This document shows positions 23,278-31,295 of a stretch of DNA of 64,000 bases, piece after piece. Position 1 is the first letter of the stretch. The number at the start of each line of letters is the position of its first letter. The translations under genes were made by a program, and so were the position numbers. Below the pieces are notes generated by a model. The model was given only the letters and a program-made list of their open reading frames with translations, did no database searches and was not told where the DNA came from. Origin of the DNA: Candidatus Saccharibacteria bacterium UBA5150 (GTDB lineage Bacteria; Patescibacteriota; Saccharimonadia; Saccharimonadales; UBA4665); contig DHXS01000009.1 in the NCBI GenBank assembly GCA_002413795.1, positions 124,790 to 188,789 on the forward strand. Reading direction: 5' to 3'.

Positions 23278-24368
23278 TAGCTCTTCAGGGGCATGATGAT
23301 GTGGCGGTAGTCGGGCGACGCCGGGTCGCTCAGCAGAGTCGGTTCGAGCTTGCCGTTGAAACCAAAAACAACGTCTTCGCCGGACATGGCGCCCAGGGCG
23401 TCGAGCAGGTAGCGCGAGTTCAGGGTGATACTGCCGCTGCCTTTAACCTTGGCGGTAGCGTTAGCGGTGTTTTCGCCCAGCTGGGAAGCTACCGAGCGGA
23501 TGCTCAGCTTGCTGTCGGCTTCATCGGCTTCGATAGTCACACTGCCGGCACTCTCGCGGGCAAACAGGCTGGAAACTTTAGTGATGTTTAGTAAGTCGGC
23601 CCGCTTAAGGGTGGCTTTGGTGGCGAAGTTTTCGGGGATCAGTTTTTTGTAGTCCGGATATTTACCGTCCAGCAGACGGGTGACCAGTTCGATGTCGCCA
23701 ACTTGGAATAGCACCTGTTGCTCGTCGTGGGTGACCTTGATTTCATCGTCGGCGTCGCCCAAAACACGCAGTAAGTCGTGCATGGCGGAGGCCGGGATCA
23801 ACAACTGAACATCCTGTTTATTGGCCCCTAGCTGCTTTTCGGCCAGGCGGTAGCTGTCGGTGGCGGCCATGTTGAGCTGGCCGTCAATAGTTTGCAGTAA
23901 TACCCCCGTTAATACCGGCCGGGTTTCGTCATTGGAAGCCGCAAAAACCACCTGCTGAAGGGCTTTTTTGAATAGCCCGCCGCCTATGGTCCAGCTTTTG
24001 CCGCCTGAAATGGCCGGCATAACCGGGAAGTCGTCGGCCACTATGCCGTTAACCACGGATTGGTACTGGTTGGTAGTAACGTGCAGTTTGGTTTCTTTGA
24101 GGTCGAGTTTAATAATTCCCTCTGGTAGGCTGCTCACAAAATCCTGCATTAAGCGAGCTGGCACGGTTATGGAGCCTTCCTGGCCAACTTTGGCGCCGAT
24201 GTAGTGAGTTATAGCTATGTCGAGATTGGTCGCCGCCAGACTCAGCCGGTTATTACTGGTTTTAATCAACACGTTTGCCAATATCGGGAGGGTTCCCCGG
24301 CTATTAGCGACTCGGGCCACCGAACCGAGCGCTTTGTTTAGGTTTTCCTGGGTGACTTGCAATTTCAT
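23277..24368 (-). CDS. dnaN: DNA polymerase III beta subunit (sliding clamp)
   Basis: A 363-residue sliding clamp that encircles DNA and tethers polymerase III. The sequence begins MKLQVTQENLNKALGSVARV, has the standard three-domain length, and ends IIMPLKS, close to the usual P-(M/V)-(R/K) finish of clamps. An AGGAG ribosome site lies 8 bases before the ATG, and a TATAGT -10 lies upstream on the minus strand. It sits between dnaA and recF. Confidence 0.97.
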   Translation of the reverse strand: MKLQVTQENLNKALGSVARVANSRGTLPILANVLIKTSNNRLSLAATNLDIAITHYIGAKVGQEGSITVPARLMQDFVSSLPEGIIKLDLKETKLHVTTNQYQSVVNGIVADDFPVMPAISGGKSWTIGGGLFKKALQQVVFAASNDETRPVLTGVLLQTIDGQLNMAATDSYRLAEKQLGANKQDVQLLIPASAMHDLLRVLGDADDEIKVTHDEQQVLFQVGDIELVTRLLDGKYPDYKKLIPENFATKATLKRADLLNITKVSSLFARESAGSVTIEADEADSKLSIRSVASQLGENTANATAKVKGSGSITLNSRYLLDALGAMSGEDVVFGFNGKLEPTLLSDPASPDYRHIIMPLKS

Positions 24369-24627
24369 TAATAGCTCCTAATTACTATAACTATTATTAA
24401 TTAACTTAGTACTTGTTATAGGGGCTGTGGATAGTGGGGAAAAGCCGGCACCTAACAGGGATATAGTAGTTAAAAAAGGCGTGTATAAAGTCCGGCTAAA
24501 ACTTGTATAAACCCCACGGCTTATAGACACCTGGAATTTACAACACCAGTGCCTTGTGCGTAAACCCAACCCTTGCCCACAGCTTTGCCGTGTCGCTTCC
24601 ACAGCCGACCCACAACTATTCCACAAG
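24369..24627. other. dnaA-dnaN intergenic region, candidate part of oriC
   Basis: 259 non-coding bases. The side next to dnaN (about 24377-24420) is very AT-rich and could be an unwinding element. The rest carries DnaA-box-like sites: TGTGGATAG near 24426, CGTGTATAA near 24481, and TTATAGACA near 24521, each one base from the consensus TTATNCACA or its complement, plus several CCACA fragments. Origin assignment is inferred from these and from gene context. Confidence 0.55.
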
Positions 24628-26025
24628 CTATGCATATAAACGTTCCTTAATTTCGGTGATGGCGCTGCGCAAACTGGTGTCCATTTGTGATTCCTGGGCG
24701 ATTTTGCGCACCGAGTGCATGGCGGTGGTGTGGTCTTTGCGGCCCAGTTCGCGGGCGATTTTAGGGTAGCTGAGGTGCAGTTCCTCGTGAAGCATATACA
24801 TGGCCACCTGGCGGGGCACCACGATGTCTTTGTCGCGTTTGGGGCCGACAATATCCTCTAAAGGAATCTGGAAATGGCGGGCGGTGCGCTCGATAATTTG
24901 CTTGGCGCTAAGGTGTTTAGGGCGATTTTTGCTGACTTGCAAAAGGCTGGCGGCAATAGCTACCGTGGCGGTTAAGCCGCGCACGTCGCACCAGGCCAGC
25001 AATTGGTTAAGGGCGCCTTCCAGCTCGCGGATGTTGGTTTGGCCGTTGCTGGCCAGGTATTCGACAACCTCCGGCTCCAGCTCCGTTTGGTGGCTTTCGG
25101 CCTTGGTTTGAATAATGGCGCAGCGGGTTTCAAAATCGGGCACCTGCATATCGATGGTCATGCCGCCTACAAAACGCGATTTTAGGCGGTCTTCCAGCAT
25201 GGCGATGTCTTTGGGGGGCTTATCGGAGCTCATGATGATCTGTTTATCGGCCTGGTGCAGGGTGTTGAAGGTGTGGAAAAATTCTTCCTGCATTTTGTCC
25301 TTGCCGGCGATGAATTGTACGTCGTCCACAATCAGCACATCGGCCGAACGGTAATAATTGGCGAATTTGGCGGTGGTGCGGGTGCGTAGGGCCTGGACGA
25401 ACTCGCGCACGAACTGCTCGGTGGCTATATATAGAACCTTGGCGTCGGGGTTGCGGGTTTTGATGGCGTTGCCGACGGCCTGGATAAGGTGGGTTTTACC
25501 GATGCCGACGCCGCCGTGCACGTATAGCGGGTTGTAGTTGTACTTGGCGCCGGGGCGCTGGACAATGGCCTGGCAGGCCGCGAAAGCCACCTCGTTGCCG
25601 TCGCCGACCACGAAGTTATCGAGCGTATAGCGGTCGTTCAGGCCCTGGCGCAGGTTATTGTTGCCGGCCCCGGCCTGCTTGGCGGCGAAACCGGGGCTGC
25701 TGCCCAGCTGAGCCGTTTGATTGGCCGCGCCGCTGTCCGCGGGGCCCTGAGTAGGCTGATCGACCGGGCGTTTATGCGAAGCGCCCAGCATCCGGTACTC
25801 GACCTGGGTGACCTTAATGCCTTGTTTCTTAAGGGTAGTGATAATCTGGTCGCCGTACTTTTTCTCGAGGTGTTGTTTGATGAAAACGTTGCCGACGCCG
25901 ACAACTATCAGGCCGTCGTTAGACTTAAGCAGGGCGGTATTCTTGAACCAGGTCATAAAAGCGCCTCGCGAAAGCGAGACCTCAATCTCTCCCAATACCG
26001 CTTGCCACACTTTTTCCTCTTGCAT
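24628..26025 (-). CDS. dnaA: chromosomal replication initiator protein DnaA
   Basis: A 465-residue initiator: domain I (1-80, FMTWFKNTALL), a Gln/Ala/Gly-rich linker (about 90-125), the AAA+ domain with Walker A GGVGIGKTH (about 168-176) and Walker B LIVDDVQFI, and the carboxy-terminal DNA-binding domain with the box-reading signature GRKDHTTAMHSVRKI. DnaA binds DnaA boxes and melts the origin. The ATG has GAGGGG 4 bases upstream; a TATAGT -10 lies about 25 bases further up on the minus strand. Confidence 0.97.
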   Translation of the reverse strand: MQEEKVWQAVLGEIEVSLSRGAFMTWFKNTALLKSNDGLIVVGVGNVFIKQHLEKKYGDQIITTLKKQGIKVTQVEYRMLGASHKRPVDQPTQGPADSGAANQTAQLGSSPGFAAKQAGAGNNNLRQGLNDRYTLDNFVVGDGNEVAFAACQAIVQRPGAKYNYNPLYVHGGVGIGKTHLIQAVGNAIKTRNPDAKVLYIATEQFVREFVQALRTRTTAKFANYYRSADVLIVDDVQFIAGKDKMQEEFFHTFNTLHQADKQIIMSSDKPPKDIAMLEDRLKSRFVGGMTIDMQVPDFETRCAIIQTKAESHQTELEPEVVEYLASNGQTNIRELEGALNQLLAWCDVRGLTATVAIAASLLQVSKNRPKHLSAKQIIERTARHFQIPLEDIVGPKRDKDIVVPRQVAMYMLHEELHLSYPKIARELGRKDHTTAMHSVRKIAQESQMDTSLRSAITEIKERLYA

Positions 26026-26305
26026 TTATCCCCTCTAGTAGATGTAACTATACGCCACCGCCAGAAAGTTTCCCACACCTTTTATTTTTTGGCGGCGGGC
26101 GATTGGCCCGGAAGCCGCCTACTGAGGTAGATTTGTACACAGTTCGTTCTGACCCCTGAAGGGTTTGTGGATAAAAGTTGGGGATACGTGTATAAGTGGG
26201 CCACCGGCGGCGGGTAACCATTGTCAAAAGCACAAAATAAACCGTTGCCCTTGCATGCCGGAAGGGCCGTTTACAAACAGGGGTAAAGAAGTTATAATTA
26301 TCGGC
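26026..26305. other. dnaA-rpmH intergenic region, candidate oriC
   Basis: 280 bases between the divergent dnaA and rpmH. A perfect DnaA box, TGTGGATAA (26166-26174), is followed 12 bases later by CGTGTATAA (26187-26195), one mismatch; TTGTACACA near 26134 is a third near-match. The CGTGTATAA variant also occurs in the dnaA-dnaN gap. An inverted CCGCCA/TGGCGG pair with a T-rich interior lies near 26058-26097. The strand switch of the flanking genes fits an origin here. Confidence 0.6.
26270..26298 (+). promoter_or_regulatory. rpmH promoter, leaderless
   Basis: TTTACA (26270-26275), a 17-base spacer and TATAAT (26293-26298); the hexamer ends 7 bases before the rpmH ATG at 26306, so transcription should start on the initiation codon. 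Confidence 0.75.
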
Positions 26306-26443
26306 ATGCCTAAACGAACCTATCAGCCAAAAAAACGTTCCCGCGCCCGCGAGCACGGTTTTATGAAACGGATGGCCAGCAAAGCCGGCCGCAACGTACT
26401 TAAGCGCCGCCGCCTCAGGGGCCGCGCCAAACTTTCGGCCTAG
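26306..26443 (+). CDS. rpmH: 50S ribosomal protein L34
   Basis: A 45-residue, strongly basic protein of standard L34 length and sequence: [19 protein letters not shown] then [22 protein letters not shown]. It is a component of the large ribosomal subunit. The frame is open further upstream, but the L34 start is unmistakable and lies 7 bases after a consensus -10. It is followed after 3 bases by rnpA in the classical rpmH-rnpA-yidC-jag order. Confidence 0.97.
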   Translation: MPKRTYQPKKRSRAREHGFMKRMASKAGRNVLKRRRLRGRAKLSA

Positions 26444-26446
26444 ATT

Positions 26447-26785
26447 ATGCTGGGCCGAAGCCACCGCTTTCACGGCTACGGCAGCCTGAGGGGTGTTTAT
26501 CAGCGTGGCCGGAGCGTTCGCGGCCCCCTTATGAGCCTTAAATTTGCACAGCGCCAGGCCGGCCGACCCTACCGGGTGGCCGTGGTGGTCAGTCGCAAGG
26601 TTAGCAAATCGGCCGTCACTCGCAACCGTATCCGGCGGCGGGTTTACGAACAGGTTCGCCTAGCCGAAAAAGAGATTGCGCCGGGCACAGACCTGGTTTT
26701 CACGGCTTTCAGCGACCAACTGGCGACCATCGAGGCCCAAAAACTGAAAAACCTAGTCGAAGAATTGCTCAAGAAGACAAACTAA
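26447..26785 (+). CDS. rnpA: ribonuclease P protein component
   Basis: A 112-residue basic protein, the partner of the RNase P RNA in tRNA 5' maturation. It has VAVVVSRKVSKSAVTRNRIRRRVYE, containing the family's RNR motif, at about residues 43-67. Length is normal. It is transcribed with rpmH; an inverted-repeat element begins 6 bases after the stop. Confidence 0.95.
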   Translation: MLGRSHRFHGYGSLRGVYQRGRSVRGPLMSLKFAQRQAGRPYRVAVVVSRKVSKSAVTRNRIRRRVYEQVRLAEKEIAPGTDLVFTAFSDQLATIEAQKLKNLVEELLKKTN

Positions 26786-26790
26786 TCAAC

Positions 26791-26896
26791 TATATATTTT
26801 GAGGGTCCATACATAAATACCCCATAACATACCCATAATATGTATGGATTACCCACATAACCCATATGGATTATGTATGGACCCTCAAAATATATA
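26791..26896. repeat. 106-bp inverted-repeat element between rnpA and yidC
   Basis: Two perfect 26-bp arms (26791-26816 and 26871-26896; core TTTTGAGGGTCCATACATAA) enclose 54 bases that themselves repeat short CCATA/TATGG motifs, including near-palindromes around 26828-26850. The ends are alternating TA. It could be a MITE-like element with a TA target, or a long RNA hairpin separating rnpA from yidC. No poly-U tract follows, so a simple terminator is less likely. No second copy of the core is seen in the window. Confidence 0.8.
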
Positions 26897-26944
26897 TGTA
26901 AGGGGGTAACAGGGCCGGCGTTCCTGTATAGTAGAGGGTAAATT

Positions 26945-27856
26945 ATGTTCACAACCATCATCGTTCAGCCACTGTTTAATCTGTTGGTATTTATTTACGC
27001 CCTCTTGCCCGGCCACAACTTTGGCCTGGCACTGATTATTTTCACCGTTATTATTCGTTTATTGCTCTGGCCGCTGGTCAAGAAGCAGCTGCACCAGGCC
27101 AAGGCCATGCGCACCCTCCAGCCAGAGATAAAGCGCATTAAGCAGGCCACCAAAGGCAACCGCCAGCGCGAGTCGCAAATGCTCATGGAACTCTACAAGG
27201 AACGGGGCATCAACCCCTTCGGCACCTTCCCAATCCTGATTGTCCAGCTGATTGTTTTAATCGGACTGTATAGCGGCCTGCGCCGATTGATCACCGACCC
27301 GCACACCCTGCTAACCTTTTCCTACCCGTTCATCCACAACCTCGGTTGGATGCAGACGCTGGGCCATAACATCCACCAGTTCGACAACACCTTATTTGGT
27401 GTGGTTAACCTGAGCCGGCCGGCCCTCAATGTAGGCGGCGGCATTTACTGGCCGGCCATGTTTATTGTTATCGGCAGTGCCGTGGCCCAGTATTTCCAGG
27501 CCAAACAGCTGATGCCCTCCGACAAAAACCAGCGCTCGCTGAGGTCCATTCTTAAGCAGGCCGGCGCCGGCAAACAGGCTGACCAATCCGAAGTTAACGC
27601 CGCGGTCGGGCGCAGTACCCGCTACCTGATCCCGCTGATGATCTTTGTTTTCACGGTCAATATCGCCTCGGCGCTGAGCCTTTACTGGCTGGTCGGCGGG
27701 CTGGTGGCCTTTATCCAGCAGGGCATCGTGCTTAATCGTGACGAGACAGAGATGGAAGCCATAGCCGACGCACCCTCGAAGAATGTCGCCGAAATCCCGG
27801 AAGCCGAGATCGTTCCCGCCAAAAAGCGTTCTAAGAATAAGAAGCGGAGAAAGTGA
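26945..27856 (+). CDS. yidC: YidC/Oxa1 family membrane protein insertase
   Basis: A 303-residue insertase that inserts and folds membrane proteins alone or with SecYEG. It is the short, Gram-positive type without a large periplasmic domain. The conserved core includes FTVIIRLLLWPLVKKQLHQAKAM (with the hydrophilic-groove Arg), PFGTFPILIVQLIVLIGLYSGL, and the closing helix SALSLYWLVGGLVAFIQQG; the carboxy terminus is Lys/Arg-rich (KKRSKNKKRRK), suited to ribosome contact. A TATAGT -10 at 26927-26932 leaves a leader of only a few bases. It is followed immediately by jag. Confidence 0.95.
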   Translation: MFTTIIVQPLFNLLVFIYALLPGHNFGLALIIFTVIIRLLLWPLVKKQLHQAKAMRTLQPEIKRIKQATKGNRQRESQMLMELYKERGINPFGTFPILIVQLIVLIGLYSGLRRLITDPHTLLTFSYPFIHNLGWMQTLGHNIHQFDNTLFGVVNLSRPALNVGGGIYWPAMFIVIGSAVAQYFQAKQLMPSDKNQRSLRSILKQAGAGKQADQSEVNAAVGRSTRYLIPLMIFVFTVNIASALSLYWLVGGLVAFIQQGIVLNRDETEMEAIADAPSKNVAEIPEAEIVPAKKRSKNKKRRK

Positions 27857-28327
27857 ATGAACAGCTCAATGGAAGAGGCCATTTTGTATGCCAAAAAATA
27901 CCTCGAAGATTTGCTGTCTTTTTTTGGGCTGAACACCGATGTTTACGCCACCAGCGACGATGAGGTCATCCAGCTTAATGTGCCCAGCACCCACCTCAAC
28001 GGCTTTCTGATCGGCCAGCGCGGCGAAAACATGCGCTCCTTACAGTACCTGACCAGCACGGCGCTCAAGAACAACGATTACGAAAATAGCCGCGTCAATG
28101 TCGACATTGCCGACTACAAAAAACAGCGCGCCGACCGCCTGCGCGACCGGGCTGAGGATTGGGTCAAGCAGGTGCGCGATTCCGGTGAACCGATGGACCT
28201 GGAACCGATGAACGCCGCCGACCGCCGGGTGGTGCACAAGCTGGCGGCCGAGTACGGGCTGAGCAGTGATTCGGTTGGCGAGGGCCGCGACCGCCACATC
28301 GTCCTTAAAGCTGCCGATAAAGAGTAG
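27857..28327 (+). CDS. jag: KH/R3H RNA-binding protein (Jag/KhpB-like)
   Basis: A 156-residue protein with a KH domain (about 35-95; FLIGQRGENMRSLQYLTS) and an R3H domain (about 100-155; ADRRVVHKLAAEYGLSSDSVGEGRDRHIVL). Jag/KhpB proteins bind RNA and influence cell elongation and division, and they sit after yidC in many bacteria. The amino-terminal Jag_N domain of the Firmicutes form is missing, leaving a short form. It starts directly after the yidC stop with GGAGAAAG upstream. Confidence 0.93.
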   Translation: MNSSMEEAILYAKKYLEDLLSFFGLNTDVYATSDDEVIQLNVPSTHLNGFLIGQRGENMRSLQYLTSTALKNNDYENSRVNVDIADYKKQRADRLRDRAEDWVKQVRDSGEPMDLEPMNAADRRVVHKLAAEYGLSSDSVGEGRDRHIVLKAADKE

Positions 28328-28335
28328 GCCTGGGC

Positions 28336-29511
28336 ATGTCGCGCAAAAAATTATCCGAATTCCGCGCCAAATCCCTGCTTTATGATTCCCTGGGGCAGGC
28401 TTACGAGGGCTGGCAGCTAGACGGCCACGGTAAAGACTGGCGGGCGGTAGTTGAAGGGCTCGATGGCGACAAGCGCTACGTGGTTAAGGTCGACCAAGCC
28501 GAAAAAGGCCGCTTTAAGAAGGGCCTGGTGAAATTAAACCGCGACAAAAAGGCCGTCATGAAGGACGCCAAGGAGCTGTTCGCGGCCGGCTACCGCTACT
28601 TATTAGTCGAGATTTACCGCGAACACGACGCGGCCGACGAGTGGTACCTGTCCATCGAACGCCTTAGGAATGGCAAACAGCTGTCTTTCAGCAAACTGGG
28701 CGGCGTGGACGTCGAAGATCACGCCAAGGACATGATCGTCGAGACCTACAACGGCCGGCAGGCCTCCAAAATAGCCGTGCCCGCCAAATCACTCAAGGCT
28801 TTAATCACCGCTTTTGATGATAATTACTTCGGCTTCCTGGAAATCAACCCCCTGATAGTCAAGGGCAACCAGCTGACACTGCTGGACGCCGCCGCCGAGG
28901 CCGACAGCGAGGCGACCTTTTTTGAGACCGGCTGGAACGAAGCCGACCTGCGCCAGCCCAAATCGCGCGAGCTGACCCCGGAAGAGTTAGCCGTCCAGGA
29001 GCTGGCCGACAAAAGCCAGGCTTCTTTCAGCCTGGAAGTTATAAACCCCAACGGCAGTATCTTCCTGTTGCTGTCCGGCGGCGGCGCCAGCGTGGTGGTG
29101 GCCGACGAGGTTTTCAACCTGGGTTTTGGCGAACAGCTGGCCAATTATGGCGAATACAGCGGCAATCCCAACTTCGAGGAAACCCGGCTTTACACCGAAC
29201 AAATCGCCAGCTTATTGCTAAAATCCCAGGCGCCGCACAAAGTGCTGATCATCGGCGGCGGCGTGGCCAACTTCACCGATGTTCGAACCACCTTCAAGGG
29301 CGTCATAGCGGCCCTGCAGGTCCATGAGGACCAGCTTATCCGCCAAAGCGTCAAAGTCTTTGTGCGGCGCGGCGGACCGCACGAAAAAGAAGGCCTGGCG
29401 GCCATGAAGCACTACCTGGAGCAGGTCGGCATGGCCGGCTACATCGCCGGCCCGGAACTGCTGTTATCAGATATCGTCGGCCTGGCCGCCAAAGACGGGG
29501 GATTTAAGTAA
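28336..29511 (+). CDS. aclB: ATP-citrate lyase, ATP-grasp/citrate-binding subunit
   Basis: A 391-residue protein matching the amino-terminal part of ATP-citrate lyase (the smaller subunit of two-gene enzymes). The first half is a succinyl-CoA-synthetase-beta-like ATP-grasp region (LVEIYREHDAADEWYLSIE; FGFLEINPLIV). The second half is the citrate-binding domain with LLSGGGASVVVADEV, NYGEYSGNP and VLIIGGGVANFTDV, all strongly conserved in the enzyme family. ATP-citrate lyase converts citrate, CoA and ATP to acetyl-CoA, oxaloacetate, ADP and phosphate. It lies 8 bases after jag and overlaps the next subunit (TAATG), so both are made together. Confidence 0.9.
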   Translation: MSRKKLSEFRAKSLLYDSLGQAYEGWQLDGHGKDWRAVVEGLDGDKRYVVKVDQAEKGRFKKGLVKLNRDKKAVMKDAKELFAAGYRYLLVEIYREHDAADEWYLSIERLRNGKQLSFSKLGGVDVEDHAKDMIVETYNGRQASKIAVPAKSLKALITAFDDNYFGFLEINPLIVKGNQLTLLDAAAEADSEATFFETGWNEADLRQPKSRELTPEELAVQELADKSQASFSLEVINPNGSIFLLLSGGGASVVVADEVFNLGFGEQLANYGEYSGNPNFEETRLYTEQIASLLLKSQAPHKVLIIGGGVANFTDVRTTFKGVIAALQVHEDQLIRQSVKVFVRRGGPHEKEGLAAMKHYLEQVGMAGYIAGPELLLSDIVGLAAKDGGFK

Positions 29512-31295
29512 TGTCCAAAATCGACATTAAAGCCCTGCGGGCCCTGGAGCCGGCGGTGCTGTCGGTAGGCAGTCATCCGGCCACCCTGCAGGCTATTCTG
29601 GATTTCGACTTTCTAAACGGTCGCCGGGAACCATCGGTGAAAGCCATTGTGGCCAGCGGCCGCAAGCACGAACGTTATTTCTTCGGCACTAGAGAAGTCG
29701 TTATTCCGGTTTACGAATCGCTCAAGCGCGTGCCCGCCAAGCAAAAACAGGCCATAAACCTGTTCGTTAACCTGGTATCGGGGCGCCGGGTGCTGAATAC
29801 CACCAGCGAGCTTATCGCTAAGTTGCCCAAGCTGGCCGGCGGCGTGATTTTTGCCGAGCGCCTGCCCGAACGCCACGCCCTGGCGCTTTACGACCAAGCC
29901 AAACAACACGATACCTGGATTGCCGGCGGCGCCAGCGTTGGGCTGGTGATCCCGGGCAGTCTTAAGCTGGGGGCCATCGGCGGCGTCGAAGCCAGCCAGT
30001 TCACGGCCTCCAATCTCTTCACGGCGGGGCAGGTCGCGGTGGTGTCGTCTTCGGGCGGCATGGTCAACGAAATTATCCGGGTGGTAGCCGACAGCGGCTG
30101 GGGTGTGTCCTTCGCCCTGGCGGTTGGCGGCGAGCGCTTTCCGATCGTCTCGCCGCGCGACGCCATGCTGGCCGCCGAAGCCGACCCGCAAACCAAGGCC
30201 ATCGCCTACTTCGGCGAACTGGGCGGCACCGACGAATACGAGATTGCCGAACTGCTCAAGACCAAGCGGCTGACCAAACCGATCGTGGCCTACATTGCCG
30301 GCACCGTCGCCGAGTTATTCGAAACACCGCCGCAGTTCGGCCACGCCAAGGCCATGGCCGGCAGTTCCAAAGAATCGGCCAGTGCCAAACGCCAATTATT
30401 AAACGAAGCCGGCGCCAAGGTTGGCGCTTCCTTCGCCGATTTCGTAAACTACATAAAGGAATTAGAACTTATGACCATAGACAAGAACAGCCAAGACACC
30501 GACCAACTCAGTCACCGACAGAAGGGACTGATTAGCAGTTCGCTGTCCTACGACGTCGACGGCGAAGTCCAGATCCTGGGCCGCGACCTGCTCGATTTGG
30601 CCGAAAACCACTCCTTTGCCTTCATTGTAATGTCGATGTTGCTGGGCAAACAGGAGGTCAGCAAGGAAACCGAAGCCTTCGCTGATTTCGTACTGCGGCT
30701 GTTGGTAGACCACGGGCCGTACGTTTCGGGCGCCATGAACAGCATTGTGACGGCCCGGGCCGGCCGCGACCTGGTATCATCGCTATCCGCCGGCCTGCTG
30801 ACCATCGGCCCGCGCTTTGGCGGCGCCATCAACGAAGCCGCCGGCACCTGGCTGAAAGGCGTCAGCCAAAACATTAAGCCGGCCGACCTGGTAGAGGATT
30901 TTGCCAGCCGCAAACGCTACATTTCCGGCATCGGTCACCGCAAATACCGCTCCGACTTCCCCGACCCCCGCGTCAAAAAAATCATCGGCCTGACCGAAGG
31001 CCTCAAAGACCGCAAGTTTACCGATTTTGCCCGCGCCGTCGAGGCCGAAACCCTGCAAAAGAAGGGCAACCTCATCTTAAACGTCGACGGCGCCATCGCC
31101 GCCGGCCTGCTGGACACCCTAAGCCAAACCGAAGGCTACAGCCTGGAGGAATTGGCCGACCTGGTAGACACCGAATTCTTCAACGCCTTGTTCGTGCTAT
31201 CGCGCAGTGTCGGCTTCATGGCGCACTTTTTCGACCAGCGGCGCATCGACGAAGGCATTTTCCGCCTCGGCGACGATCACGTCACCAAATTGTAG
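29511..31295 (+). CDS. aclA: ATP-citrate lyase, CoA-ligase/citrate-synthase-like subunit
   Basis: A 594-residue protein matching the carboxy-terminal part of ATP-citrate lyase. The succinyl-CoA-synthetase-alpha-like domain has PSVKAIVASG, SSSGGMVNE, FGELGGTDEYEI and the phosphohistidine motif QFGHAKAM (H278). A citrate-synthase-like domain (about 330-594) follows with DHGPYVSGA (H401), SGIGHRKYRSDFPDPR (H476) and LILNVDGA (D526), which fit the lyase active-site His/His/Asp set. With all these residues intact the enzyme is probably active. The last 19 bases overlap the convergent glycosyltransferase gene. Confidence 0.93.
   Translation: MSKIDIKALRALEPAVLSVGSHPATLQAILDFDFLNGRREPSVKAIVASGRKHERYFFGTREVVIPVYESLKRVPAKQKQAINLFVNLVSGRRVLNTTSELIAKLPKLAGGVIFAERLPERHALALYDQAKQHDTWIAGGASVGLVIPGSLKLGAIGGVEASQFTASNLFTAGQVAVVSSSGGMVNEIIRVVADSGWGVSFALAVGGERFPIVSPRDAMLAAEADPQTKAIAYFGELGGTDEYEIAELLKTKRLTKPIVAYIAGTVAELFETPPQFGHAKAMAGSSKESASAKRQLLNEAGAKVGASFADFVNYIKELELMTIDKNSQDTDQLSHRQKGLISSSLSYDVDGEVQILGRDLLDLAENHSFAFIVMSMLLGKQEVSKETEAFADFVLRLLVDHGPYVSGAMNSIVTARAGRDLVSSLSAGLLTIGPRFGGAINEAAGTWLKGVSQNIKPADLVEDFASRKRYISGIGHRKYRSDFPDPRVKKIIGLTEGLKDRKFTDFARAVEAETLQKKGNLILNVDGAIAAGLLDTLSQTEGYSLEELADLVDTEFFNALFVLSRSVGFMAHFFDQRRIDEGIFRLGDDHVTKL

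Noticed and set aside
24378..24851. 157-residue minus-strand frame at the 3' end of dnaA
   Set aside because: It shares the strand but is in another frame over the end of dnaA and then runs through the candidate origin DNA; no family similarity.
26048..26473. 141-residue frame antisense to rpmH and across the dnaA-rpmH gap
   Set aside because: Overlaps rpmH, its promoter and the DnaA boxes; no signals of translation.
29613..30191. 192-residue antisense frame within the ATP-citrate lyase gene
   Set aside because: Shadow of a strongly conserved enzyme gene.
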